From positions 1-64,000 of the forward strand of contig CAYRYU010000009.1 of assembly GCA_964428355.1 (NCBI GenBank): DNA of 64,000 bases, given 5' to 3'. The notes under the pieces were generated by a model. That model saw only the letters and a program-made list of their open reading frames with translations, made no database searches and was not told the origin of the DNA. Shown piece by piece: positions 42,369 through 51,581 of the stretch. Every line of letters starts with the position of its first letter. Positions within the stretch are counted from its first letter, which is position 1. Position numbers and translations under genes: made by a program. Source of the stretch: CAYRYU01 sp964428355. Lineage in GTDB: Bacteria > Muiribacteriota > Ozemobacteria > Ozemobacterales > Ozemobacteraceae.

Positions 42369-44747
42369 TCAGTTCTTCCTCTGGTTGAGACTGATCACGC
42401 GACGGCGGATCTCCTCCATCCTGACTCCCTGGCGCTCGAGGAATTTCTCGAAACCGGAGGTATCATACCCGAAGGATTTAAGCTCGGAGCGGTACTCGAC
42501 CACGAGATATTCGAGTTCGACCAGGTCCGCCAGCTTGAGGCGGGGCCGGCTGGGGTTGTTTTTCATTGCCCGGACGTTCTCGATGGCTGCTTTAACGGCG
42601 TTTGCGAATTCGTACCGGGTCACCCGGGATTCGCCCGAATACGGGAAGTTCGGCAGCAACCCTTTCTGCGTGATGCTTCGGAGACTCTTCATCGTCCAGT
42701 GTGAATTTGCCACGAAGTTGAAAGCGGGGGCCTGCTGGGTGCCTCCTCTGGGCTGGGCCTGGGCTTCACGTCGCGAGTTTCCCCGGGGGGCCCGGCCATC
42801 GGCGAGGGGAATGTCGAACGCGGCATCGGCTTCCATGGTCGAACGAAGGGCGAAGGGCCTGGGCCGTTCGTTGGAGGTGTTGAACTCCCATGTGTAACGG
42901 GAAACCAGGGGCTCCCCTGCCGCGCTCTTGATTTTGTCCGAGACCAGGACCTTGTACTGCGTGTCGGCATCGAGAGGCTCGGCTGGTATGAACTCCGCCC
43001 GACAGGCTTGGGAGTTGTAGGTAACGCGCCCTTCGACACGGGTCTGGTGGCCGAAGATCGAGATATTGATGTTGTTGACGGTCGAGGGATTTGCGGGTTC
43101 GTTGAAAACGATCGAGATCTTGCTGTTCCGGGGAACCCTGTCAGAGTTCGCCGCGGGGAGGATTCCCGCAACTTTGAAGGTCGAAAGGGATTCCCGGGAA
43201 CGCGTGGCCTTCCGGCCCGAAGCGGAACGAGAAACCGGCGCGGAAACCGGGGGGGCTTCCTCCATCATGCCTTCCTCGGAGTCCATGCCCATTGAGGATT
43301 CATCGTCCAGCACCTCGAGTTCCCTTGAATCCCGCTTGAGCTCAGAAGCCTTGGGAGCAGGACGGGCCGCCTGGGTCCGATAGGTGGTTGCGGGGGCACG
43401 TGGGCTCGCGGCGAAAGCATCCGGGATCTGGGGGGCCGCTGACGGGGAGCCCGTTGCAAAGGTGGTGGACATCCCACGCGAGAGGGGGCGGCCATGGACA
43501 TCGGTGATGCCCTGGGTGATGATCACGCGATAGGACCGCCGCAGATCCAGAACACCCACCGGGGTCAGGACCGCCTGCTTCCTACCTGCGAAGTATTTTA
43601 TCCGTGAGGGGATGGGTCCGAAGTCGTCCTCGACCCTGAATGTGAACTCGTTCAGGGTTTCAGGCCGCACTTCCTCATTGAAAGCGATCGTGATGGGCTG
43701 GCTGAGGTTGGTGACGGATGCCCCGTTCTGCGGAGTCATTGCAACGACCTTGAGATTGCCGCCGGAACTTCCCGCAGCTTGCGCCATTCCGAGGGTGGCA
43801 GGCATGGCTCCACCGCTCATCGGATCGAAAGGATTCTCGAGAGTCTGAGCGCCGCTTCTTCCACTGTTTGCGACGCGCCCCGCCACTCGAGTCTGGGCAG
43901 GCTCCTCGGGAGCCTCCTCGATGACATTCAGGGGAACCTCTTCGGAAACCGGGTTCATAGGGATGTTGATCCGGAATGGAATGAGGGTGTTCTTTGCCAG
44001 GCGCGCGCCAGAGGTCCCTGACAGGGAGTTTCCGACCATGATCCCGTATTCGGTACCGGGTTTCAGACCTGAGCGGGGAATGACCGTAAGGGTCTTCATG
44101 TCCTTGGAGAGGCGATAGTCGATCCCGATCTGGTCCTTTCCGCAGTTTAGCTTCACTGGAGCATCGCGCAGGGATCCAAGATCGATGGGCTCGGAAAAGG
44201 TGACCTCGAGAGCATTTCCGGCCATGATCCGGCCCGCTCCCATGCTGGCTTTCTGGATCGAAAGCTTCCGGGCGGGTGCTGCCGCCTGCTGGGAATCACC
44301 GGCGGTCATGACGGCGGGTGGAGTTGAGGAGGCTCTTCCCGTTGCCCGAAAGGTCCAGACCTTGTCCGAATTCCCGCCCGAACCGTCGGGAAAGGTGACT
44401 TGGGCGGTGTATGTCTCCCCTTCCGATAGGGGCGCTTTTGGCTTGAACATCACCTGCCTTGCAGCAGGATTGTAATAGAGCTCCCCGTCGAGGGGCTGCC
44501 CGCCCCGGAACAAGGAGATATTGAGCCCCTGGTAGAACTCCTGGGTCACAGGACCTCCGAACTCCACCGTCAGGGGCGAGGTAACCGCGACTTCGGAAGC
44601 CATATCCGGTGGGAAAACCTTGTTCACCTGGATGGCCCCGACTCCACCCTGGGAATACGACTGTCCGATGTTTGCCGAAACCGGCGAAAAGCCTGTTACG
44701 GCAAGGAGAAAGGCCAGGAACAAGGCCATGCGGAACCGACGGTTCAT
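42369..44747 (-). CDS. Secreted Big_5 Ig-like protein with SLH-like C-terminus
   Basis: This 792-residue protein has a signal peptide (about 1-25) and four Ig-like Big_5 modules (beginning near residues 40, 165, 345 and 545). Each shows an FSEP- or FNEP-like centre and a YTAQV- or YRVI-like strand. The C-terminus (about 680-730: HWTMKSLRSITQKGLLP then TRYEFANAV) matches an S-layer homology domain, and a short coiled segment follows. It may be an S-layer or peptidoglycan-attached surface protein. GGAGG lies upstream of the ATG, and FapA-like follows. Confidence 0.78.
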   Translation of the reverse strand: MNRRFRMALFLAFLLAVTGFSPVSANIGQSYSQGGVGAIQVNKVFPPDMASEVAVTSPLTVEFGGPVTQEFYQGLNISLFRGGQPLDGELYYNPAARQVMFKPKAPLSEGETYTAQVTFPDGSGGNSDKVWTFRATGRASSTPPAVMTAGDSQQAAAPARKLSIQKASMGAGRIMAGNALEVTFSEPIDLGSLRDAPVKLNCGKDQIGIDYRLSKDMKTLTVIPRSGLKPGTEYGIMVGNSLSGTSGARLAKNTLIPFRINIPMNPVSEEVPLNVIEEAPEEPAQTRVAGRVANSGRSGAQTLENPFDPMSGGAMPATLGMAQAAGSSGGNLKVVAMTPQNGASVTNLSQPITIAFNEEVRPETLNEFTFRVEDDFGPIPSRIKYFAGRKQAVLTPVGVLDLRRSYRVIITQGITDVHGRPLSRGMSTTFATGSPSAAPQIPDAFAASPRAPATTYRTQAARPAPKASELKRDSRELEVLDDESSMGMDSEEGMMEEAPPVSAPVSRSASGRKATRSRESLSTFKVAGILPAANSDRVPRNSKISIVFNEPANPSTVNNINISIFGHQTRVEGRVTYNSQACRAEFIPAEPLDADTQYKVLVSDKIKSAAGEPLVSRYTWEFNTSNERPRPFALRSTMEADAAFDIPLADGRAPRGNSRREAQAQPRGGTQQAPAFNFVANSHWTMKSLRSITQKGLLPNFPYSGESRVTRYEFANAVKAAIENVRAMKNNPSRPRLKLADLVELEYLVVEYRSELKSFGYDTSGFEKFLERQGVRMEEIRRRVISLNQRKN

Positions 44748-44918
44748 GGTTTACCTCCTCACAGGTCCCAATGATTCACTTTCACCATCGGCAATTTCTT
44801 TCCCCAAGATTAGCTCGGGCTGGGGTTGTCCTCTTTCACCATTTGTGAGGGCCGTCGGTTGGTCGAACGGAAGGTCAGGAAATCAAACCCCTCGAAAAAA
44901 AAGACCGCTCCATTTTCC

Positions 44919-44948
44919 TTGGTGGAAATCAGGAAAAAATGTTATAAA
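44919..44948 (+). promoter_or_regulatory. Extended -10 promoter of the large fascin/Vps62-like gene
   Basis: TTGGTG and TGT-TATAAA are separated by 18 bases. The leader to the ATG at 45046 is about 90 bases and A/T-rich. Confidence 0.6.
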
Positions 44949-45045
44949 GGTTATAGGAATCGAAAAGAGAAAATTTACCCTAATTTCTGGATTTTTGGTG
45001 AAGATTTTCACATTCGGTTTTTCTCAATTTACTGGAGGAGGGGTT

Positions 45046-48000
45046 ATGCAGGGCTCAAAAAGGAACCGATTCACGCTTTCGGGAATCACGATAGGCTGGT
45101 TTTGCGCGGTTTTTCTGCTCTCATTTTCTTTTTTCCAGCCGGTTTGGAGCATGGATTTCCAGAATGGGGATGCCGTCACCATCCATACGTACCATGGAGC
45201 AACGCTTTACGCCTGGTATGACAAGAACGGGACGGCCATTATTAAAGGCAAGCCTGCCAACTTGCTTCCCCAGAAGAACTTGGTTACCGAGAAGAACGCG
45301 GCCGACCCGGTTCCCGCAGGGGATGTCTTCGCGGTGGTTCCCCTCGGTGGGAAAAAGGTCGCACTCCAGACCTACCGGGGTGATTTCGTCAGCATCGACC
45401 TTTCGAACCCGAAGAAGATCCTCGTTGCAAAAGATCGGAAAGCAACGGCAAACTCCACCTTCGAGTTGGTCGACCAGGCCAACGGGTCGGTGGCACTGAA
45501 AGCTTCGAATGGGCAATATGTCAGCGATCAGGTGGGATATGTGGGAACGGTTCCGCACCTTGCGGGTTGGGAGGAGTTCAAGCTTGAAAAGAGACCTTTC
45601 TTCTATGGCGGGAAGAAAATAAGGTTGAGGGTTCCCAACGCGAGATACTGGTCGGTCAACAATCCAGGCTGGATCTTCACGGCAAACCGCGAGGAGCCTG
45701 GTTTCTGGGAAACCTTTTCCGTCACCTCCATAGAAGGTTCCCCGACCAAGGTCTGCATTCAATCCCTCGATGGAATGTTCCTCTCCAAGCGGTGGGAAAT
45801 GCCCGAATTCCCGCTCATTGGAGGGGTCCAGCATTTGGCGGGGTGGGAAAAATTCGACGTCGCTTTCGATTCGGGGAACCGGGAACTATTGACCCTGAAA
45901 TCCGTCGAGGGAGGCCGGCAACAGATTTCCGGCTTCGCCTTCGAGGTTGTTCCCCCTCTTCCCGAACCGGAGTTCAAGACCACCTATTGGGTGTTGAACC
46001 CGTTTTCAGCCTACAATTCCCTGAGGTGCGCCTATACCACCGAACATGAGACGATCTGGTGCAGCAAGAACCAGGGCCCCGCAACCGTTGTCACGGTCGG
46101 CCGCCCCAAGGTTCCGGACGGCTGGACCTTCCTCGGGGACATCATCGACAAGGGGGAAAAGAACCCCAATCTTCCCTGCCTCATCGTCAGGGACAACCCC
46201 GATGTCCTGGCCAAGCCAGTCGGGTTCCGGGTTGTCTGGGATGACTCGAGAAACCCGGAAAACGGAAGTTGCCAGCATCTCACGATCTGGTATCCGGTCC
46301 CTCCCAAGGGCTTCGTATCGCTGGGTTGTGTCGTCACTAACCGGGGAGCCAAACCCCAGGAGATTCCTGCCCTCGCGAACCTTCGTTGCGTCAGAACGAG
46401 TTCGGTCATGACCGCCGACTGGGACCAGGAAATCTGGAACAGCGACGCGGCCAAGACCAAGAGCAACGTCGGATTGGTCGGGATCAAGGCCGGAGAGACG
46501 AAACCCTGGGACACAACGGTGAATGGCGCACTTCCCCTTGTCCCGGGGACTTTCATTTCGATCCGGCGCGATTCCCAGACCGCCTACCTGGTTCATGGAA
46601 ATGATGGTGGAGGGTCTTATTTCAAGGATTTCGCCCCCCCGGGAACCGTTCTGGTAGGTCTGGATATCAGGCAGGGATGGTATACCGACGGCATCCGTGG
46701 ACTTTTCCAGGATCCCGACAACCCGAACGGGCCGATTTTCAAATCTCCCGGTAGGGGAGGCACGGGAGGAGGCGAGAGAAGGGCAATCAAGCCGGGATAT
46801 GTAATCGGCAACCTCTTCTACAAAAGAGGGGATATCATCGACGGTCTGGTGGTCCATCTCTTCAAGCTCGTCAACGGAGTCCCGGACATCAAGCAGCGGT
46901 ATGGAAACGCCGAATGCCGTTTCGAATCCGACCATGGTGACGGGGAATGGCAGGCATGGAACATCGATCGCGAGCAGGCGGACATCCTCGCCGGAATCCG
47001 CGGATTCTGCGGCAGCATGCTCGACGGACTGGGCATGATCGAACAGTATGCCATCCCCTACGCGCTCAAGGGTTTGACCCCGGAGCAGGTGAAAACCCAG
47101 GCCCTGGCTGCAGCCCTTGCGGAAGGCGAGGTCAACAAGGCCTACCGGGTCGAGGCTCTGGTCGACAAGAAGTTGGAGGGGGTCAACAACACCGCTGATG
47201 CCCCCGTCCAGCCCACCAACGAAGGCGGTCTCCTGAATCTCATCAAGAACGCCAATGCATCAGCCTCGGCGAACATTCCCTCAGGCCCCAAGGCCAAGGA
47301 AGAACTCGTCGTTTCGGTCCCCCGCCCTCCGACCACTCCCCGCCCGGTCATCGAACCGGAAAGCAGGTTCAAGAGCCTCGTCGACAGCCTGAAGCAGGGT
47401 CCCGAAGCGAACCTCAAGTTCGGTGCACTCCCCGGGTTCGAGAACGTTTCCTTCCTGAAAAACGCGGCGATCACCAGCCCCAGAATTTCCTCTGGAGCTC
47501 AACCATTTCCCTGGATGTGCATTTCCGGCGAAACGAGCCTCGATTTCCCGGTTTCCGCCGGCGCGGTCAAGGGGAAGTTCTTCGTGGTAAGCCGCTGGAC
47601 GAAATCGGAGGGAATCCAATCGGCCCTAATGTTCTTCCTCTCCCCCTCGGAAGTCAAAAAGGTCGGAATCCTCGGAGAAGTCCCGCTAAAGTATGTCTTC
47701 GTTACCGGTTGCATCATGACATATGCTCCCGAAGCCCATTCCTGGGATTTTGCCCAGTTTCCCGAAAATGTCCGGAACGAAATCAAGGCCAACACCCCAA
47801 TCGAGGCGGGGGAATTCCGTTTCGCCCAAAGTACCGGGGCGGTCTTCGGCGCCCGCCCCCAGGACGTTCCCGTTCTGAGGGACATCCTAGGCGTCTTCCT
47901 CCAGAAAGTCGAGACGATGCTGTTCACGGTCACCTTCCCCAAGGTCAGAACCGACCCCACCATCGTTCAAGCCAGTTTCAACACGGATTTCAAGAAGCTC

Positions 48001-49599
48001 TTCCCCGCCTTCATCACCCTCACCGACCCGAAGCTCGAGTTCCAGGGCCTCTCAAACTTCGCCCTCATGGGGAAATTGAACCTCAGGCTCACGAGTTCGC
48101 TGAAAGTCGACGGCCTCGCCCTTCGAATCGATCTCCCGATTGGCGGAAAGAAGATCGCTCAGGAAGGGATGACCCTGTCGGTTGAGATTCCCGGCGAGTG
48201 GAAGAATCCCCTCGGGATCAAGGGCCTCGCGATCGGTAACCTGATGATTTCGGGCCAGGTCGGCGGCACGAACGGCCTGTCCCTGGGCCTGAAGGGCCTG
48301 ATGGATTTCGGTAAACGCCTGGAAATGGCTGCGGTTCTTTCCCCCGCCTCGCCGGTTGCGGTCGCGGCAATGAGCGGGAAGCTCGATGAGCTTTCCTTCA
48401 AGGACCTGATCAAGGGTGTCCAAAGCCTTCTCCGGCAGGCTGCCGGAGCGGTCAAACTCCAGATTCCCGAGACTCCGGATCTTCCCATCGACATCATCAA
48501 CCTGAAGAAGGTTGAGATCACGATCTCCGAGGTTTCGAATGCTGCTCTGGGCCTCGATGATGGATTGATCGTCCAGGGAAGCCTGAACATCGGCGGGGTC
48601 GATATCGGCACCGTGGATATCCGCGTGATCCCGGACAAGGGGCTCATCGCGAAGGGCTGGGTCTCGAAGTTCAAGCTCGGGCCGATCGAATTGACCGGAG
48701 TCGGGCCTGACCGGAAAATCGGGACCAATGACGACTGTCCCTACCTCGACCTCGAGTATCTGGTCGATCTCGAAGCCAGGCCGATTCCGATTCTGGAGAC
48801 GAATGGTCTCGTCAGCGGGCTGATCAAACTCGGACCCGTCGTCCTGGACGCCCTTTTCGACATGGACAAGGACAGCTGCAAGCTGACGCTCGTCGGAAAT
48901 ATCGCGAACTCCTTCAAAATCGGACTCGAGGGGGGCGTCCCCATACCGAGGGGTTTCCTCATGAGTTCCATCGGATCGATGAAACTGGCCGGATTCGTCG
49001 AGGCCCCCTACGTCGGGAAACTCAACCTGGATGTCATGGACCGGGTCAAGAGCACTCCCGTCGTTAAAGACATCATTGGTTTCATCTCGGGGAATATCTT
49101 CAGCTTCAAGGGAATCACCCTGAACGGAAATCTTGAAGAGATCTCCAAGGCCGTGATCCCGGGAGTCAAGCTTGGCGCGAGGATTCTCGGAAAGGACCTC
49201 GAGATCACGGGTCCCAGCCTCGACCTGAAGGAGGGAGCAAAGTTCGGGGAAAAGATCGGCAAGATCCTGTATGACGAGGTGGTCTTGAAGATAAAGGACC
49301 TCGGAATCGACATCGGCAAGTTCTTCCAGAACGTCGGCGAGGAAACCGCGAAGTTCGCCGTCAACGCCGCCAACGAAACGGCGAAGGCTGCGGTGACCGC
49401 GGCCAACGAGGTCGCCAACGTCGGAAAGACGATCGGAAACACGATGGCGGACCTCGGGAGAACCGTCGGAGACGAGGCTAAGAGGCTCGGGAACAACATC
49501 GCGAACGGCTTCATCTTCGTGGGCGGCCAGATCGGCACCGCTTTCGGAAAAGCCGGCGACTGGATCAAGGACAACATGAACCCCGCCAACTGGTTCTGA
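45046..49599 (+). CDS. Secreted 1517-residue protein with fascin-like and Vps62-like regions
   Basis: This protein has a signal peptide (about 1-35) and a beta-trefoil/fascin-like part (about 36-300) with repeated LAGWEEF and LAGWEKF units. A region at about 310-500 resembles Vps62/DUF946 (GFRVVWDD, LTIWYPVPPKGFVSLG). A jacalin-like stretch (about 600-670) follows, then a long unrecognised beta-rich half and an Ala/Asn amphipathic helical tail (about 1430-1517). I chose ATG 45046 for GGAGGAGGGG; the frame extends upstream without a start signal. The folds suggest carbohydrate or membrane binding. A secreted toxin-like role is possible but unproven. Confidence 0.7.
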   Translation: MQGSKRNRFTLSGITIGWFCAVFLLSFSFFQPVWSMDFQNGDAVTIHTYHGATLYAWYDKNGTAIIKGKPANLLPQKNLVTEKNAADPVPAGDVFAVVPLGGKKVALQTYRGDFVSIDLSNPKKILVAKDRKATANSTFELVDQANGSVALKASNGQYVSDQVGYVGTVPHLAGWEEFKLEKRPFFYGGKKIRLRVPNARYWSVNNPGWIFTANREEPGFWETFSVTSIEGSPTKVCIQSLDGMFLSKRWEMPEFPLIGGVQHLAGWEKFDVAFDSGNRELLTLKSVEGGRQQISGFAFEVVPPLPEPEFKTTYWVLNPFSAYNSLRCAYTTEHETIWCSKNQGPATVVTVGRPKVPDGWTFLGDIIDKGEKNPNLPCLIVRDNPDVLAKPVGFRVVWDDSRNPENGSCQHLTIWYPVPPKGFVSLGCVVTNRGAKPQEIPALANLRCVRTSSVMTADWDQEIWNSDAAKTKSNVGLVGIKAGETKPWDTTVNGALPLVPGTFISIRRDSQTAYLVHGNDGGGSYFKDFAPPGTVLVGLDIRQGWYTDGIRGLFQDPDNPNGPIFKSPGRGGTGGGERRAIKPGYVIGNLFYKRGDIIDGLVVHLFKLVNGVPDIKQRYGNAECRFESDHGDGEWQAWNIDREQADILAGIRGFCGSMLDGLGMIEQYAIPYALKGLTPEQVKTQALAAALAEGEVNKAYRVEALVDKKLEGVNNTADAPVQPTNEGGLLNLIKNANASASANIPSGPKAKEELVVSVPRPPTTPRPVIEPESRFKSLVDSLKQGPEANLKFGALPGFENVSFLKNAAITSPRISSGAQPFPWMCISGETSLDFPVSAGAVKGKFFVVSRWTKSEGIQSALMFFLSPSEVKKVGILGEVPLKYVFVTGCIMTYAPEAHSWDFAQFPENVRNEIKANTPIEAGEFRFAQSTGAVFGARPQDVPVLRDILGVFLQKVETMLFTVTFPKVRTDPTIVQASFNTDFKKLFPAFITLTDPKLEFQGLSNFALMGKLNLRLTSSLKVDGLALRIDLPIGGKKIAQEGMTLSVEIPGEWKNPLGIKGLAIGNLMISGQVGGTNGLSLGLKGLMDFGKRLEMAAVLSPASPVAVAAMSGKLDELSFKDLIKGVQSLLRQAAGAVKLQIPETPDLPIDIINLKKVEITISEVSNAALGLDDGLIVQGSLNIGGVDIGTVDIRVIPDKGLIAKGWVSKFKLGPIELTGVGPDRKIGTNDDCPYLDLEYLVDLEARPIPILETNGLVSGLIKLGPVVLDALFDMDKDSCKLTLVGNIANSFKIGLEGGVPIPRGFLMSSIGSMKLAGFVEAPYVGKLNLDVMDRVKSTPVVKDIIGFISGNIFSFKGITLNGNLEEISKAVIPGVKLGARILGKDLEITGPSLDLKEGAKFGEKIGKILYDEVVLKIKDLGIDIGKFFQNVGEETAKFAVNAANETAKAAVTAANEVANVGKTIGNTMADLGRTVGDEAKRLGNNIANGFIFVGGQIGTAFGKAGDWIKDNMNPANWF

Positions 49600-49617
49600 C
49601 CTTTCCCTTCGGATCAC

Positions 49618-49650
49618 AGGGCGCCTCCCACCGGTAGGCGCCCTTTCCTT
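49618..49650 (+). terminator. Rho-independent terminator
   Basis: A perfect 9-bp stem AGGGCGCCT with a nine-base loop is followed by TTCCTTTCT. It lies 19 bases after the stop of the 1517-residue gene. Confidence 0.82.
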
Positions 49651-49750
49651 TCTCCGCCAGAACCGGAACCGCCGATGCCTCCTATCCATTCCCACCCTGG
49701 GGGGGATGAAAGGGGGGCCTCCCTGCAGAGAGGGCAAGGCCCAAATCGGG

Positions 49751-49945
49751 TTACCGGGTTTGCCTAAGAACTGACTGCCGTGAGGGCATGCGGGGGATGG
49801 GGCCGCGGACCTCAACCGGCGGGTTGGGAACAATCACAGCCCCGAGGGCTTCGGCAACCTTCTTCGGGTTGATCTTCTCGAAGGTCTTGCCGGTTTGCTG
49901 GATTCGGGGAAGCGTCTTCCCTGAGTTGGTGATAAGCTTTGCCAA
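49751..49945 (-). CDS. Small protein downstream of RES-domain gene, possible antitoxin
   Basis: This 64-residue protein has no recognised domain. It is rich in Pro and basic residues and contains INPKKVAEALGAVIVPNPP. I chose a TTG start at 49945 because a GAAGGGGG site lies just upstream and 10 bases separate it from the RES stop. An in-frame TTG at 49981 would overlap the RES gene. The tight linkage suggests a partner of the RES protein, but the normal RES partner is an Xre-type protein encoded upstream, and this is neither. Confidence 0.5.
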   Translation of the reverse strand: MAKLITNSGKTLPRIQQTGKTFEKINPKKVAEALGAVIVPNPPVEVRGPIPRMPSRQSVLRQTR

Positions 49946-49955
49946 AGTGCCCCCT

Positions 49956-50429
49956 TCAGGAAACCCGGAAATAGCCGTCAATCCGAGGGTTTTTGAAAAA
50001 GGCTCTCAGATTCGGGCTAAGTTTTTCGAGGAAGACAACCAGACACCATTTTACCGGAGCATCGAGGAAAGCTATCGAGGGAACGAAGATCGCCTGAACC
50101 GGCGTCGTATTTCGGAGGAAAGCGGCAGTTGCCCGGGCAACCTTCTTGTCCGCGAAACACCCGGGGGCTTTGGTCAGGGAAAGCGCCTTGCATACTGCCC
50201 GGTCGTGGAGGTCGATGGTATGGGAAAGCTCAACTTCAAACCGGTAGACCTTCCGTTTATGGACCTTCTTGCCAAGGCCCGGAGACCGGTTGACCTGGAA
50301 ATGTCGGGCATACTCGGCAAGGGCTACATCCTTTTCCTGGGCAAGGAAAAGGGTCGGCTCCCCCAAGACGTTCCATCGGTTTGCCTTTTTTTTCGGGATA
50401 AACGGAAAGTTGAGAGCATCGGTATTCAT
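49956..50429 (-). CDS. RES-domain protein, toxin-like
   Basis: This 157-residue protein fits the RES fold (ADP-ribosyltransferase-like, NAD-degrading toxins). The three family residues are present: Arg in RWNVLGEPTLFLA, Glu in VALAEYARH and Ser in FVPSIAFL. Length is normal. No Xre antitoxin gene lies upstream; the divergent Sel1 gene begins 34 bases away. A short gene follows on the same strand. The match is by motif, so function is inferred. Confidence 0.72.
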   Translation of the reverse strand: MNTDALNFPFIPKKKANRWNVLGEPTLFLAQEKDVALAEYARHFQVNRSPGLGKKVHKRKVYRFEVELSHTIDLHDRAVCKALSLTKAPGCFADKKVARATAAFLRNTTPVQAIFVPSIAFLDAPVKWCLVVFLEKLSPNLRAFFKNPRIDGYFRVS

Positions 50430-50462
50430 CTCACTGGTGAGTGATTGTCGATCGGAGGTTCC

Positions 50463-51581
50463 ATGAAGACGCGACGCGTTTTCCTGCTCCTGTTTGTTCT
50501 TTTGGGAACAGCCTGGGCGAATGACTTCGAATCATGGTTAGAAAAGGCGCAAGAGGGGGATGATTGGGCGCAATACCAGGTTGGGTGTTTCTATCTGGGC
50601 TGGCGTGGTATCCCAAAAGACGAAAGGAAGGCCGCATTCTGGCTGGAAAAATCCGCCGCCCAGGGAAATGCCTATGGAATCGAAGCCCTCGCGGATCTCT
50701 ATCTCGAAGGAGGAAAAAACCTTCCGAAAAACCCCGCGAAAGCGATGGAGCTTTTCGAAAGCATCCTGAACCTGAGTCCGGAAGATCTTCAAGCACATCC
50801 GGACTACGGTCAGCTGATCATTCCGGTCTTGTTCCGGACGGCAATGGTCTATGCATCGGGGGAGGGAGGAGTTCCGACAAACCCCGGGGAAGCGATCTCA
50901 CGTCTCAAGAAGGGGGCGTCGCAGGGGGACGCGAGTTCGGCCTTCTTCCTGGGATTGGCATATCTGAATGGTTTTGGGGGCTGTCGGAGCGACCTGGCTG
51001 CGCTATTCGCCTTCCAGGACGCCCAAAAGGGCCGAAGCCTGATCAAAACGGGGAGAGACTTCATTCCCCTTTACCTGGGAACGATGTATGCCGAGGGTCG
51101 GGGCACCCAGAAAGATGAGCAGAAAGCTCTTGACCTTTGGATGAAATCTGCGAAAGAGGGTTTTGTGCCCGCAATGCGTCTCCTGGCGAAAACCTTTCGC
51201 GAAGGAAAGCTGACCCAAAAAGACGGTCAGGAGGCGGTCAAATACTACACAATGGGAGCGGTCCGGCGGGATCTCGAATCGATGTATTGCCTCGGAGAAA
51301 TGTACTTTTCCGGGACGGAAATCCACCAGGATTTCGAAGAGGCAGGTTTCTGGTGGTACAATGGTTTCTTCCTCGAAGACCCGAAATGCACCGCGGCATT
51401 CGAGAGTTTGTCGGGTACCCTTGATGAATCAAGCCGGCGAGGGATAATGACCAGATCCGATAACTGGCGAGCCAAGTGCGAAAAGGAGAAGAGACCCTGG
51501 TGGGTCCCAATTCCGGCTCTCGTGCAGGAGGAAGAAAGAGAATCCAACCTGGTCCGGATCTTCGGAGGGAAGATCTACTGA
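50463..51581 (+). CDS. Secreted Sel1-repeat protein
   Basis: This 372-residue protein has a signal peptide (MKTRRVFLLLFVLLGTAWA) and about seven Sel1-type TPR-like repeats, for example AQYQVGCFYLGWRGIPKD and YLGTMYAEGRGTQKDEQKALDLWMKS. Sel1 proteins are scaffolds for protein complexes. ATG 50463 has CGGAGG upstream; an ATG six codons earlier lacks one. It is divergent to the RES gene. Confidence 0.87.
   Translation: MKTRRVFLLLFVLLGTAWANDFESWLEKAQEGDDWAQYQVGCFYLGWRGIPKDERKAAFWLEKSAAQGNAYGIEALADLYLEGGKNLPKNPAKAMELFESILNLSPEDLQAHPDYGQLIIPVLFRTAMVYASGEGGVPTNPGEAISRLKKGASQGDASSAFFLGLAYLNGFGGCRSDLAALFAFQDAQKGRSLIKTGRDFIPLYLGTMYAEGRGTQKDEQKALDLWMKSAKEGFVPAMRLLAKTFREGKLTQKDGQEAVKYYTMGAVRRDLESMYCLGEMYFSGTEIHQDFEEAGFWWYNGFFLEDPKCTAAFESLSGTLDESSRRGIMTRSDNWRAKCEKEKRPWWVPIPALVQEEERESNLVRIFGGKIY

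Noticed and set aside
44620..45045. 142-codon N-terminal extension of the 1517-residue gene
   Set aside because: The extension overlaps the divergent Big_5/SLH gene start and the promoter. The ATG at 45046 has a strong ribosome site and a signal peptide.
48052..49833. 593-residue minus-strand frame
   Set aside because: It is antisense to the 1517-residue gene and crosses its terminator; no start signal is seen.
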